From Microbacterium sp. H83 (GTDB lineage Bacteria; Actinomycetota; Actinomycetes; Actinomycetales; Microbacteriaceae): a DNA stretch of 64,000 nucleotides. Position numbers and translations under genes: made by a program. The notes beneath the pieces were generated by a model. It did not search any database. It saw only the letters and a list, made by a program, of their open reading frames with translations, and was not told the DNA's origin. Below are positions 49,427 to 57,808 of the stretch, one piece after another. The stretch covers positions 25,333 to 89,332 of the forward strand of contig NZ_LWCU01000008.1 of assembly GCF_001650405.1 (NCBI RefSeq), in the 5' to 3' direction. Numbering within the stretch: the first letter of the stretch is position 1; every line of letters begins with the position of its first letter.

Positions 49427-50332
49427 TCAGTTCCAGTTCATCCCGTGCGAGCGGCTGTCCAGCGCGTTCTTCCAGAACGACTCGCGCGCCAGGATCATGT
49501 CGGCCCGCGTCTTGGGGTCGAAGATCTCCAGGATCGAGTACTGGAAGTTCTCCACGATGTGCCCGTCGCCGAGATCATGGCGCAGCTGCTCGAGCTCCCG
49601 GTTGCCGCCGGTGAGGTTCTTCAGGTGTGCGTAGCTGGACCAGCGCTGCCACAGGCCGTTGGCCTCTCCGGATGCTGACCCGACGTACAGCCGCCCGCAG
49701 CTGAGGTCGGTGATGATGTAGACGCCCTTCACGCTGGAGAGCGCGTCCTTCCAGCTGGGCTCGTCGCCGGCGATGATGCGCTGCACCTCGTGGTGCCGCA
49801 GCCAGACGTTCTGGTATCCGGGGAAGGTGCCGAGCTTGACGTCGGGCGCGAGCTCGTAGACCTCCGGGGCGAGCAGGCTCTCCTGCAGACCCACGTAGTG
49901 GCGCAGGTACGGACTCCGACCGATGGGCCTCTCGAGCTTGACGATGAGGCGCTTGATGAACTCCTCGTGCAACGGGAGTGGGGTCAGCTCGTACCCCAGG
50001 TCGTCGAAGCGATCGGGCTTGATCTCGGCCACCTCGAACGCGCCGCCGAACATGAAGTACTGCGGCCCGTAGGGGTAGTACTGCGCGAAGGCGAGCAAGT
50101 AGCGGGCACCGCCCATGTTGTTGTTCGTCTGCTTCGTGCGCCAGCGGCCGAAATTGAGCCAGCGCTCGTGGTCGTCCATGAGGAAGTCCCACGCCTCACC
50201 ACTGCCGTCGCCGGCGCGCATGTTGAACTTCACCTTCGTGAGCTCCGGCTCCGGGACGGGCAGGAAGTCGGTGAAGGCGATCAAAGGCTGCTCCCATCGG
50301 TACTGGCGACGAGCGATCAGACGCTCTCGCAT
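49427..50332 (-). CDS. GIY-YIG nuclease domain protein with unknown N-terminal domain
   Basis: A 301-residue protein. The C-terminal GIY-YIG domain is clear: GVYIITDLSCGRLYVGSASG (residues 203-222), LWQRWSSYAHLKN with the motif Arg, and RESFWKNALDSRSHGMNWN with the catalytic Glu and Asn. The first 200 residues form a separate domain (FTDFLPVPEPELTKVKFNMR, WLNFGRWRTKQTNNNMGGAR, YPYGPQYFMFGGAFEVAEI) that I do not recognise. Such proteins occur in mobile and defence-related DNA. It converges with the interrupted GIY-YIG-like gene, 9 bases apart. Nuclease activity is likely; target unknown. Confidence 0.82.
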   Translation of the reverse strand: MRERLIARRQYRWEQPLIAFTDFLPVPEPELTKVKFNMRAGDGSGEAWDFLMDDHERWLNFGRWRTKQTNNNMGGARYLLAFAQYYPYGPQYFMFGGAFEVAEIKPDRFDDLGYELTPLPLHEEFIKRLIVKLERPIGRSPYLRHYVGLQESLLAPEVYELAPDVKLGTFPGYQNVWLRHHEVQRIIAGDEPSWKDALSSVKGVYIITDLSCGRLYVGSASGEANGLWQRWSSYAHLKNLTGGNRELEQLRHDLGDGHIVENFQYSILEIFDPKTRADMILARESFWKNALDSRSHGMNWN

Positions 50333-50396
50333 CTCACTCTACGAACACCGCCCGAGCCGACAGGCCCATGTCTCCCGCCGGTGGAAGGATCGCACC

Positions 50397-51599
50397 ATGA
50401 ACACCCCGCGCCTTGACGAGCGCCGTACCCGTGCCGCGATCGCCGCGTTCGATCTCATCGAGACGGACGTCCGGCCGCACCTGGCCGCCGGCGGCAACCT
50501 CTGGACCAAGGGGTCAGGAGGGTACCCGAGCCGACTCCGGCAGATGCTCGGTGCGCTCGACGACGGCCACCCTGTGTCCTTCGCGACCAAGGACGCGATG
50601 GAGTTGCCGCAGGCCGAACGGAAGGTCGAGCACGTGATCCCGTTCAAGCGGATCATCGTCGAGATCGTCGACCCGAGCCAGGCGGACCCGCGATCGAACA
50701 CACGGCAGGGGCCGATCGCCGGAGGGCCCGCCACGTCGCCGAAGCAGCTGCTGTCGATCTTCGGTCAGCTCCTCGTGAAGTGCTGGGTCACGAAGGACGA
50801 GCCGGGGATCTGGGAGGGAGACCCGATGACGAACACTGGCGCGCGCCCTGAGGCTGCCACCGCGCCCGAGACCGTGAAGTACGAGACGAAGACCGTCCAG
50901 ACGGTCCGCGGCACCGAGAAGCTCATGATCTCCAAGTGGGAGAGGGACGGCTGGGAGCTGGTCACTCAGAACCCCGGCAAGCTCCGCACGGAGCTGGTGT
51001 TCCGCCGACCGAAGCCGCCGCTGCCGTGGAAACTGTTCGCAATCGTCGGCGGCGCGCTCGTGGTCGTCGCGATCGCCATCATCCTCGGGATCACCCTCGG
51101 TGGCGACAAGGACGACAACACGGCGCCGGCGAGCACTCCGAGCACGGAAGCGGTCGCACCGCGTGACGAGCCCTCGACAGAGCCGGAAGAGCCAGACGCG
51201 ACCGCTCCCGCTGATGAGCCGACGCTCACCGTCCAGAACAACGCCGACCTCGCGGCTCTGCTCACAGGCCCCCAGGACGGCCCGACCGTCGAAGCCTTTG
51301 CCCAGAAGTACGCCGGGCAACTGATCGAGTTCGACGGCGCGATCGGCGCGATGAACCCGCACGAGGGCTACACGAGCCGCTACGACATCATGATCGTCAG
51401 CGGCGACTACAGCGAGACCCACTCGAACGGCGGTCCCAGCTTCCAGTTCCGTGACGTCAGCATCACGAACGACCTGCATCTCACGGACGACGCTCCCGAC
51501 ACCATCGGTGTCGGCGACAACGTCCACGTCATCGCTCGCGTCGGCTCGCTCGACGGTCAGCTGTTCCTTCTCGAGCCGGTGCGGACCAGCGTGCGCTGA
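50397..51599 (+). CDS. fusion of a truncated unknown protein and a DUF4839 membrane protein
   Basis: A continuous 400-codon frame in two parts. Residues 1-140 (TRAAIAAFDLIETDVRPHLA, RKVEHVIPFKRIIVEIVDPS, SIFGQLLVKCWVTKDEP) resemble an incomplete protein cut after the conserved CWVTKDE motif. From Met144 (ATG 50826, with GGGAGGGAGACCC before it) a DUF4839 protein begins: VKYETKTVQTVRGTEKLMIS, KWERDGWELVTQNPGKLRTE, a transmembrane helix (FAIVGGALVVVAIAIILGI), a Pro/Glu linker and an external domain ending LEPVRTSVR. The DUF4839 part may be translated alone. The frame fusion is most simply explained by a deletion that removed the first gene's end. Confidence 0.7.
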   Translation: MNTPRLDERRTRAAIAAFDLIETDVRPHLAAGGNLWTKGSGGYPSRLRQMLGALDDGHPVSFATKDAMELPQAERKVEHVIPFKRIIVEIVDPSQADPRSNTRQGPIAGGPATSPKQLLSIFGQLLVKCWVTKDEPGIWEGDPMTNTGARPEAATAPETVKYETKTVQTVRGTEKLMISKWERDGWELVTQNPGKLRTELVFRRPKPPLPWKLFAIVGGALVVVAIAIILGITLGGDKDDNTAPASTPSTEAVAPRDEPSTEPEEPDATAPADEPTLTVQNNADLAALLTGPQDGPTVEAFAQKYAGQLIEFDGAIGAMNPHEGYTSRYDIMIVSGDYSETHSNGGPSFQFRDVSITNDLHLTDDAPDTIGVGDNVHVIARVGSLDGQLFLLEPVRTSVR

Positions 51600-51631
51600 A
51601 CTGTCGCCGCCCTGAACGCGCGACCGTCGAG

Positions 51632-51783
51632 CTACCGCTGATCGATCCGCTCAGCGCCGGCGAGGAACTCTCCGTCCAGGAGCTTCGTCGCGCCGAGCAC
51701 CTCGACGCCGAGCAGCATCCCTGCCTGGTCGAAGTCGAGAACGACCGTGCCGCCGGCGGTCTGGACGGCCTTGTTGCGCGCAC
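51632..51783 (-). pseudogene. DUF2283 family remnant
   Basis: The frame reads NKAVQTAGGTVVLDFDQAGM, LLGVEVLGATKLLDGEFLAG and stops at 51632-51634, matching the C-terminal half of DUF2283 (VLDFDxxGxLxGIEVL). There is no start codon; the frame closes at a TGA just upstream, so the N-terminus is gone. Family match by eye only. Confidence 0.45.
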
Positions 51784-51874
51784 GGGGTGCCCGGGTTCAT
51801 GCCGAACGCGGCATCCTCCACCCACGCACGGTGACCCTGCGCATCGGAGGTCGCGACAGGACTAGCTCGTCGGC

Positions 51875-52151
51875 GTTCGCAAGCAGTTGCGCCTCGTGCA
51901 GGCGGCCCTCGGGGTGAGCTCCAGGTGCCCGTCCACGCGGCGCTGTGCTTCCTCGAGGCGGACAGGCCGATGATCAGGGGCAGCTTCACGTCGGCCGTGT
52001 CGATGTGGTGTGGCCGCGCATGTTGGTCAAGCGCACCAACGAGACGACACAGACCGCCGTCTATGCGGACGCCGTATGCTCCCGGATCTCGCGGACCCCG
52101 CCTGACACATGCCGACGCGTCTTTTCGCGAGAGCTGCGTGACTCCCCCTAG
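51875..52151 (+). pseudogene. NERD-domain protein remnant with two frameshifts
   Basis: Three successive frames give one protein: VRKQLRLVQAALGV (from 51875), LQVPVHAALCFLEADRPMIR (next frame), and VDVVWPRMLVKRTNETTQT (third frame), ending about 52151. The order matches the C-terminal part of nuclease-related (NERD) domain proteins, in which VHGxLCFxxADWP precedes CWPxxL. Two single-base losses and missing N-terminus show decay. Bases 51600-52214 otherwise hold nothing intact. Confidence 0.5.
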
Positions 52152-52214
52152 CCGCGAGCGGACGAGGTGATCAACGAGTAAGCAGGACGATTGGGCTCTG
52201 CGTGGACCTGCTGT

Positions 52215-53240
52215 CTATGGGGCGAGCGAGGCGACGATCTGAGCCGCGGGAGCATGCAGCGCGGAGCGGAAGCCGGTACCAGCCCAGAGGTTGAGGTAGT
52301 CAGGATCGCCAGCCTTGGCCGCGGCAGCACGGATCGGGCCGGTCAGCATGTTCACTTCCGGGTATCCGAAGGGGGCGTGCGGGTCATGGGTTCGGATGAA
52401 CTCATTCTCGATCCCGCGCGCGTATCGACCGGAGAATGCTCGCGTTACGACGGTGACCTGGAATCGTTCGTCCGTCATTGCCGCCGCGTGTGCCGGCTTG
52501 GTGCCGGCTTCTTCCGCACGCAAGAACGCCGTGCCCGCCTGTACGGCGACGACTCCGTGGCCCCGGAGGAGGCGGCTGACATCTGCCCGTGTGGCCACGC
52601 CGCCTGCAGCAATCAACGGGACGCGGGTCGTCTCGCGGATCTCCGAGATGAGTGTCGAAAGCGGTTGAGCAGATGGCAGGGCTGTGGGGTTGAACGTCCC
52701 GCGATGTCCGCCGGCTTCGGGCCCCTGGACGATCAGGAAGTCGGGTCCCGAGGCCTCCGCCGCGTTGGCCTCCGGCGGTGTGGTGACGGTGATCCCGACG
52801 GCGATGCCCGCCTCCTGCAGAGTGCTGACATCAGCATGGTCCGGTGCCCCGAACGTGAACGTGACAACCGCAGGCCGGAACTGTCGCACCACGCTGAGCT
52901 TCTCATCCCACGAATCGTCGTCGTATCGGGGCTCCGGAAGCTCGACACCGAAGCGCTGTGCGTCCGCGGCAAGAGCTTCTCGATACGCGGCGATGTCCTC
53001 CGGCTTGGCCGCCGAGGGTGATGGCACGAAGAGGTTGACGCCGAAGGGCGAGGCTGTAAGTGTTCTGGTCTTCTCGATGTCCTCGGCGAGCCGATCTGCG
53101 GTGATGTAGCCGGCGGCGAGAAAGCCGAGACCGCCGCTGTTGCTGACGGCCGCTGCCAGCGCCGGCGTTGACGGCCCGCCGGCCATGGGAGCTTGAATCA
53201 GTGGGACCTGCAGCTTCGTGATGTCAAACCTGTTGTCCAT
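52215..53240 (-). CDS. nitronate monooxygenase
   Basis: A 341-residue FMN enzyme of the nitronate monooxygenase (former 2-nitropropane dioxygenase) family. QVPLIQAPMAGGPSTPALAA is the FMN-binding start, SGGLGFLAAGYITADRL follows, and the catalytic His179 lies in VQGPEAGGHRG; AAGGVATRADVSRLLRGHG binds phosphate. It oxidises alkyl nitronates such as propionate 3-nitronate to harmless products. ATG at 53240 overlaps the end of the upstream TDT transporter gene by 17 bases. Last gene of a six-gene minus-strand operon. Confidence 0.92.
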   Translation of the reverse strand: MDNRFDITKLQVPLIQAPMAGGPSTPALAAAVSNSGGLGFLAAGYITADRLAEDIEKTRTLTASPFGVNLFVPSPSAAKPEDIAAYREALAADAQRFGVELPEPRYDDDSWDEKLSVVRQFRPAVVTFTFGAPDHADVSTLQEAGIAVGITVTTPPEANAAEASGPDFLIVQGPEAGGHRGTFNPTALPSAQPLSTLISEIRETTRVPLIAAGGVATRADVSRLLRGHGVVAVQAGTAFLRAEEAGTKPAHAAAMTDERFQVTVVTRAFSGRYARGIENEFIRTHDPHAPFGYPEVNMLTGPIRAAAAKAGDPDYLNLWAGTGFRSALHAPAAQIVASLAP

Positions 53241-54234
53241 TCGTCAGGCTTTCCTTTCGTGCGTGGTGCTTATTGTCGTTGGTGTCCATCGCGGTGCGTC
53301 GGCGTGTGATGACGAAGCCGATTGATCGGATGGCGATCGCGCCGATCAGGGCGGTTGCCGCGGCGGCTGCGATCCACTCGAAGATCTCGTGGCCTGCGGG
53401 TTGATAGGTGTCAAGGAGCTTGATCGCGTAGGTGGCGCTGGCCGCGGTCGTGAAGGTGAAGGACCAGTAACCGAGCGTGAACGGGACTCGTCGGTAAGTG
53501 CCCAGGAACGTCAGCTGCCCGAGGATGAGAACCACGTAGGGGCCGATGAGCAATGCGTGACCGATACCCGCGGTGATGTCGGACATGGGCTGGGACAGAG
53601 CAAACCAGGCGTTACCGGCGACGGCAGGGGGTGCGGCGAAGATGGCGATCGTCGGGACCAGTGGGGCGGGCAGAGGTGTTCCGGTGGCGTGTCGAGCAAG
53701 GAGTGCGGCACCGACGAGCACCCAGAACAGCGCGCCGACGGCGAATGCGCTGAGTGCGGGCACTTCGGCTCCGACCTGGGCAAGGGACTGGGCGGCGATG
53801 AGGCCGGAAGCCACGGTCGGTAGCAGGTAACCGGAGTGGAACTGGTCCCATGCGCGACGGTCGCGGAAGAGACTGGCGAGGAAGTAGCCGGCAAAGAGGG
53901 CGGCCGCGACGACGCCGATCGCGACCAGCGCTGCACCGGCATCCGGGAGGTATTCGTGGAGCCGTCCACCGAGAAGCATGAGTGTCACCGGCGCGAGGGC
54001 GGCGAATGGTCCGAGCACGGGGTCGCGCAGGGCGGCGGTGAGCTCCTTGGCAGTGAGTGCGAAAGCGAAGCGGGCGATCAGCACGGTCCATACGACTGCG
54101 GTGATGCTCCAGAGCAGGTTTGCGGGGAGCATCGGCAGGTCGTGGGTTTGCGAGATTGCTGTCCATGTTCCGGACAGTCCGGCTAGACCGAAGCTGATTC
54201 CGAAAAGGTTCAGCGTCGGTCGTGAGGTGTTCAT
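53224..54234 (-). CDS. TDT family transporter (TehA/SLAC1 type)
   Basis: A 336-residue membrane protein with ten hydrophobic helices, arranged as in tellurite-resistance/dicarboxylate transporters: FGISFGLAGLSGTWTAISQT, LHEYLPDAGAALVAIGVVAA, HSGYLLPTVASGLIAAQSLA, GYWSFTFTTAASATYAIKLL. Such channels pass tellurite, sulfite, C4 dicarboxylates or other anions. ATG at 54234 has CGGAGAATCCC upstream; the longer frame adds a hydrophilic start. Overlaps the nitronate monooxygenase gene by 17 bases; two stem-loops separate it from the NTF2-like gene upstream. Confidence 0.87.
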   Translation of the reverse strand: MNTSRPTLNLFGISFGLAGLSGTWTAISQTHDLPMLPANLLWSITAVVWTVLIARFAFALTAKELTAALRDPVLGPFAALAPVTLMLLGGRLHEYLPDAGAALVAIGVVAAALFAGYFLASLFRDRRAWDQFHSGYLLPTVASGLIAAQSLAQVGAEVPALSAFAVGALFWVLVGAALLARHATGTPLPAPLVPTIAIFAAPPAVAGNAWFALSQPMSDITAGIGHALLIGPYVVLILGQLTFLGTYRRVPFTLGYWSFTFTTAASATYAIKLLDTYQPAGHEIFEWIAAAAATALIGAIAIRSIGFVITRRRTAMDTNDNKHHARKESLTNGQQV

Positions 54235-54252
54235 GGGATTCTCCGTTCGTTC

Positions 54253-54335
54253 CGGGCGGGTGTTCGTCACGTGCCGCCCGTGACGGCGACCGGATCGCGG
54301 AAAAGTAGACAGCAGTTCCTGATCGGTCGCCGTCA
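54253..54335 (-). other. two intercistronic stem-loops
   Basis: CGGGCGG (54253-54259) pairs with CCGCCCG (54274-54280). Next to it TGACGGCGACCG-G-ATC (54281-54296) pairs with GATCGGTCGCCGTCA (54321-54335), a 15-bp stem with one bulged base. They lie between the NTF2-like and TDT genes in the operon and could attenuate transcription or protect mRNA ends. Confidence 0.5.
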
Positions 54336-54355
54336 GAGGATGGCATCGGTGGAGT

Positions 54356-54733
54356 TCAGCTGATCTTGGACACGTGGTAATGACTGATCAGCCAGCCGTG
54401 CGGGTGTCGTTCGAGGAGCACCGTGAGGAACACGGGGATCACCTCGCCGTCGGGGCGGACGAACACCGCGCGTGCGAAGGCGATGACGTTGCCGTCAGAG
54501 ACCTGGCGCACTGCCTTGAGCTCGTACGACGCACGGAGCCCGACGGGCTGTTTCGCGTAGTACTCCTGCACTGAGGCTCGGCCTGTGGCGTGCTCCGGGT
54601 CGAAACCCTGAAACAGCGCGTCCTCGGTGAAACCAGCAGCGACGGCGTCGGGTCGATGCTCCGTGACGTTCCGCGCCCACTCATCGAGGGCGCTGATCGC
54701 CGCACTTGCGGCGATGTCTTTGCTCGTCTTCAT
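54356..54733 (-). CDS. NTF2-like (SnoaL/DUF4440-type) protein
   Basis: A 125-residue protein with the cone-shaped alpha+beta fold pattern: ISALDEWARNVTEHRPDAVA, AGFTEDALFQGFDPEHATGR, ASVQEYYAKQPVGLRASYEL and the last strands EVIPVFLTVLLERHPHGWLI. Members are small-molecule isomerases, hydratases or binding proteins. ATG at 54733, 17 bases after the SDR stop, so it is co-transcribed. No catalytic residues can be assigned. Confidence 0.8.
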   Translation of the reverse strand: MKTSKDIAASAAISALDEWARNVTEHRPDAVAAGFTEDALFQGFDPEHATGRASVQEYYAKQPVGLRASYELKAVRQVSDGNVIAFARAVFVRPDGEVIPVFLTVLLERHPHGWLISHYHVSKIS

Positions 54734-54750
54734 GACTCCACCTTCTTCGC

Positions 54751-55458
54751 CTAGTTGCCGGCGCTCTGGCCGCCGTCGACGTGCAGGAACTCTCCAGTGA
54801 CGAATGGAGCCTGCTCGAGGTAGACCACACCGGCGGCGACGTCATCGACGGTGCCCATGCGCCCGAGCGGATGCAGCGTCGCGAGAGCAGCGTGCGTCTC
54901 TTCGGGGTGGATCGGCGTCTTGATGATGCCGGGCGAAACCGCGTTCACCCGGATGCCGCGAGGGGCCAGTTCGATCGCCAGAGACTTCGTCACGGCGGCC
55001 AGTCCGCCCTTCGTGAGCGAGGCCAGCGCCGAGGGCACGTTCGAGTTGGCGTACTCGACCAGCGTCGTGGTGATGGAGACGATGTGTCCCGAGCCCTGCT
55101 CCGTCATCGCTTCGGTCGTGCGCTGGGTCGCGTGGAAGAAGCCCTCCAGGTTGACCTTCAGCATCCGCGCGAAGTCCTCGGTGCTGTAGTCGACGAACGG
55201 CTTGGCGACGAAGATGCCGGCGTTGTTCACGAGCGTGTCGACTCTCCCGAACTCATCGATCGCCGCGCGCACGACGCGCTCAGCGACGACAGGATCCGAG
55301 ATGTCGCCGGCAACCGTACGGACACCGTCGTCAGTGGACGGTTCGATGGAACGCGAGTTGGCGACCACCGCCCATCCCAGATCCCGGTACGCCGCAACGA
55401 TGGCCGCGCCGATGCCCTGGGAAGCACCCGTGACGATTGCAACCTTCTGAGTTGACAT
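54751..55458 (-). CDS. short-chain dehydrogenase/reductase lacking the catalytic Tyr
   Basis: A 235-residue SDR. The cofactor motif is IVTGASQGIGAAIVAAYRDL; DTLVNNAGIF is the NNAG block and a C-terminal PLGRMGTVDDVAAGVVYLEQ is normal. At the active site the family has YxxxK; here the text is PSALASLTKGGLAAVTKSLA, with Ala four residues before Lys instead of Tyr. Related SDRs with ALAxLTK are known, so this is a family trait, not necessarily a defect, but the standard proton donor is absent. ATG at 55458 follows AAAGGAGAAAC. Operon member. Confidence 0.88.
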   Translation of the reverse strand: MSTQKVAIVTGASQGIGAAIVAAYRDLGWAVVANSRSIEPSTDDGVRTVAGDISDPVVAERVVRAAIDEFGRVDTLVNNAGIFVAKPFVDYSTEDFARMLKVNLEGFFHATQRTTEAMTEQGSGHIVSITTTLVEYANSNVPSALASLTKGGLAAVTKSLAIELAPRGIRVNAVSPGIIKTPIHPEETHAALATLHPLGRMGTVDDVAAGVVYLEQAPFVTGEFLHVDGGQSAGN

Positions 55459-55535
55459 TGATGTTTCTCCTTTTGTCGTGCCAGCTGCCGACCGTCGGTT
55501 GGCGTCGTGCGCACTGGCGTCATTCCGGCTTCGGG

Positions 55536-56786
55536 TCACGAAGCCGGCGTCTTCAGCTCGGCGGACATCTGCGTACGTCGAGCGCGAGTCTTGATGACAG
55601 GCACTGCCGTGACACCGATCACGACAGGAAGAACGAGGTAAGCCCCCGCCGAGACGAGCAGTCCAGACACCGCGACTAGAGCGGTCATGGCTCCCCACCA
55701 CGCCCGCGTGTAGGCGGGAAGCAGTCGAAGTGCGGCTGCGAGACCGGCGGCGTAGACCGGCACCTGGCAGGCAGCGCACGCAGCGACGATGACATCCGGC
55801 CCGATCGGGAGGACGATTACGGCCAGCATCGTCGCCACCATCACCAGCACGGGTCCACGAAGAGCTCTGACTCGTGCTCGTCGGTTCTCTGCACGGTCGG
55901 TGCCGAGCTCAGCGATGCTCCCGACGTACGCAATGCTGTTACCGAGCGTGACCACCAGGGCCACCCCCGCTGCAACCAGAGTCCCTGCGGCACCGAACGC
56001 CAGACCGAGCATCCGAGCAAGCGGAGCCGAGGTATCGCCCGCGGTCGGACCGAGGACCAGGATCTCGGTAAGAGCGACCAGGATGTACATCACCGAGACC
56101 AGGACGAGCGTCGCCAACGTCACCCGCGGAAGGGTGAGCGCCGGGTCTCGGAGGATCCGGGCGAAGCTCGGTGTTGCTTCCCACCCGGTGAGAACCCACG
56201 TCAGAACGAGCGCAGCCGACACCGTCGCGAATCCGCCTTGAGGTGCGAACGGATGAAGGTTGGTGGTCTGCATGAAGGGGGCTGCGGCGACGACCGTTGC
56301 CGTGATCAATGCGATGAGCAGGGCGGTCAGGATGACCGTCGACACTCCGGTTCCTGCCCGCCGAACTGTGATCGCGACGATCGCCGCGATCGTCGTCGCA
56401 GCGGCGACAGCGACCATCGTCACCCTGCCGCCCCCGATGGCCTCTTCGACGTAGCTTCCGGCGATCAGCCCGAGAGCGGGGACCCCGATCGGAACGCCGT
56501 AGCGGAACAGGGCCGATACGATCTTGCCGCTCATTGCGCCGAACGCGCTCGCGACGAAGTGCGGAATCCCCACGTCCGTCCCGGTCGCGGGAAACCGCCG
56601 TCCGAGCTCCGCGAAGGTGAACGCGATAGGGGTCGATACTGCGAGGACAACAAGAAGCGTCAGGAGGGAGGCTGGTCCGGCTTGCTGCGCGGCCAATGCC
56701 GGCAGCGTCAGGATGCCGGGACCGACAACGGTCGCAGTGAAAAGGGCTGTCCCCTTCACGCTTCCGATACGGACGTCGTGGCTCAT
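55536..56786 (-). CDS. APC superfamily permease
   Basis: A 416-residue transporter with about 11-12 hydrophobic helices. The first helix is typical: KGTALFTATVVGPGILTLPA with the unwound Gly-rich centre; LAVSTPIAFTFAELGRRFPA and VLTWVLTGWEATPSFARILR are further APC blocks. It probably imports or exports an amino acid or amine. ATG at 56786 with GAGGAGACGACG upstream. Second gene in the operon after the hydrolase, with a strong hairpin between them. Confidence 0.88.
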   Translation of the reverse strand: MSHDVRIGSVKGTALFTATVVGPGILTLPALAAQQAGPASLLTLLVVLAVSTPIAFTFAELGRRFPATGTDVGIPHFVASAFGAMSGKIVSALFRYGVPIGVPALGLIAGSYVEEAIGGGRVTMVAVAAATTIAAIVAITVRRAGTGVSTVILTALLIALITATVVAAAPFMQTTNLHPFAPQGGFATVSAALVLTWVLTGWEATPSFARILRDPALTLPRVTLATLVLVSVMYILVALTEILVLGPTAGDTSAPLARMLGLAFGAAGTLVAAGVALVVTLGNSIAYVGSIAELGTDRAENRRARVRALRGPVLVMVATMLAVIVLPIGPDVIVAACAACQVPVYAAGLAAALRLLPAYTRAWWGAMTALVAVSGLLVSAGAYLVLPVVIGVTAVPVIKTRARRTQMSAELKTPAS

Positions 56787-56811
56787 CGTCGTCTCCTCGC
56801 AGAGTCGGGCT

Positions 56812-56840
56812 GGTGGAGCGCCATGGTTCGGCGCTCCACC
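56812..56840 (-). other. 11-bp perfect intercistronic stem-loop
   Basis: GGTGGAGCGCC (56812-56822) and GGCGCTCCACC (56830-56840) pair perfectly around ATGGTTC, 16 bases after the hydrolase stop and 26 bases before the permease start. It may partly terminate transcription or shield the hydrolase mRNA. Confidence 0.6.
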
Positions 56841-56856
56841 GCTCGCCCGGTTCATC

Positions 56857-57687
56857 TCAGGCGGTCTGCTGGCTCGTCGTGCCACGGACGCCCTGTCGGG
56901 CGAGCCACTCCAGCGAGTAGTCGGCGATCGCCTTCCAGCCGCTGTCGACCGTGAGGGAGTGCCCGCGGTCAGCGAACTGCTTCAGCTCAGTGACGGCTGT
57001 CGAGTCGCCGTAGAGCTTGAAGGCCGCACGCGTCACGACATCCGGCACGGTGTGATCCATCTGTCCGGAGACCAGCAGCAGCGGGCCACGGGTGTTGTTC
57101 GCCGTGTTCACCTTCGCCGGCGACTTCGCGGAGAAGTTCGCGGACGCCGCCTCGAAGAGCGGACGCGCCGGCGACGGAATCGTCCAGCGGTTGAAGAGCT
57201 GCGACGACTCTTCCTCAGAGATCGCGTTGCCGAACCCGTAGCGGAACTGCTTCTCCGTCAGAGAGACCGCCCGCTTCTTGTTGGCAGGGTTGCCCAGTGC
57301 AGGAAGGCCCGAGCGCAGCTGTGCGAACGGCAGCGGCTTCACGCCCTTGATCTGCGCCGGGTCGATCGCGACAGCGGCGCGAGTGAGGCCCATGCCGGCG
57401 AGCTTCTGGGTGATGAGGCCACCGAAGGAGTGGCCGATCACGACAGGTGCTTCATCGAGATCGCGGATGATGCGCTCGTAGTGAGCCGTGATGTCGTCGA
57501 TGCCGATGTTGGCTACGAGTCCAGGGTTGTTGCGCGCGGCTGCCACCGTGGCGGGCTCGTTCGGCCATCCGGGTGCGACTGCGTCGAAGCCGTTCTTGTT
57601 GAACAGGTCCACCCAGGGCTGCCACGCGGTGGAGTGCAGCCAGAGGCCGTGGATGAAGATCACCTTGGTGGGGTTTGCGGTAGTCAT
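56857..57687 (-). CDS. alpha/beta hydrolase
   Basis: A 276-residue alpha/beta-fold hydrolase. The oxyanion block is IFIHGLWLHSTAWQPWVDLF, nucleophile Ser in VIGHSFGGLITQ, the acid in SGQMDHTVPD and the His in FADRGHSLTVDSGW. No signal peptide. Substrate may be an ester, amide or lactone. ATG at 57687 with AAAGGATCTGAC upstream. It is the first gene of the operon; a dyad and a hairpin lie in its 120-base upstream gap after the LAL regulator. Confidence 0.9.
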   Translation of the reverse strand: MTTANPTKVIFIHGLWLHSTAWQPWVDLFNKNGFDAVAPGWPNEPATVAAARNNPGLVANIGIDDITAHYERIIRDLDEAPVVIGHSFGGLITQKLAGMGLTRAAVAIDPAQIKGVKPLPFAQLRSGLPALGNPANKKRAVSLTEKQFRYGFGNAISEEESSQLFNRWTIPSPARPLFEAASANFSAKSPAKVNTANNTRGPLLLVSGQMDHTVPDVVTRAAFKLYGDSTAVTELKQFADRGHSLTVDSGWKAIADYSLEWLARQGVRGTTSQQTA

Positions 57688-57697
57688 GTCAGATCCT

Positions 57698-57736
57698 TTG
57701 AGTCAGGGCCCATCGGGCCGTTTGTTGATGACTCAA
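57698..57736 (-). promoter_or_regulatory. dyad upstream of the hydrolase operon
   Basis: TTGAGTCA (57698-57705) and TGACTCAA (57729-57736) are exact inverted copies 31 bases centre to centre, about three helix turns. Between them GGCCC-ATC-GGGCC (57707-57719) forms a small hairpin. Position 11-49 bases before the ATG fits an operator or leader structure for the LuxR-type regulator upstream. Confidence 0.45.
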
Positions 57737-57774
57737 GGTTCCTGCGATGGTCACAGGCTCCGAATCTGTCGAAT

Positions 57775-57807
57775 GACCTAATCCGCGGCTGCGCGATCCG
57801 TTAGGTC
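57775..57807 (-). terminator. inverted repeat after the LAL regulator gene
   Basis: GACCTAA (57775-57781) and TTAGGTC (57801-57807) form a 7-bp stem starting 2 bases past the regulator stop codon. Likely terminator between the regulator and the operon. Confidence 0.45.
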
Positions 57808-57808
57808 G

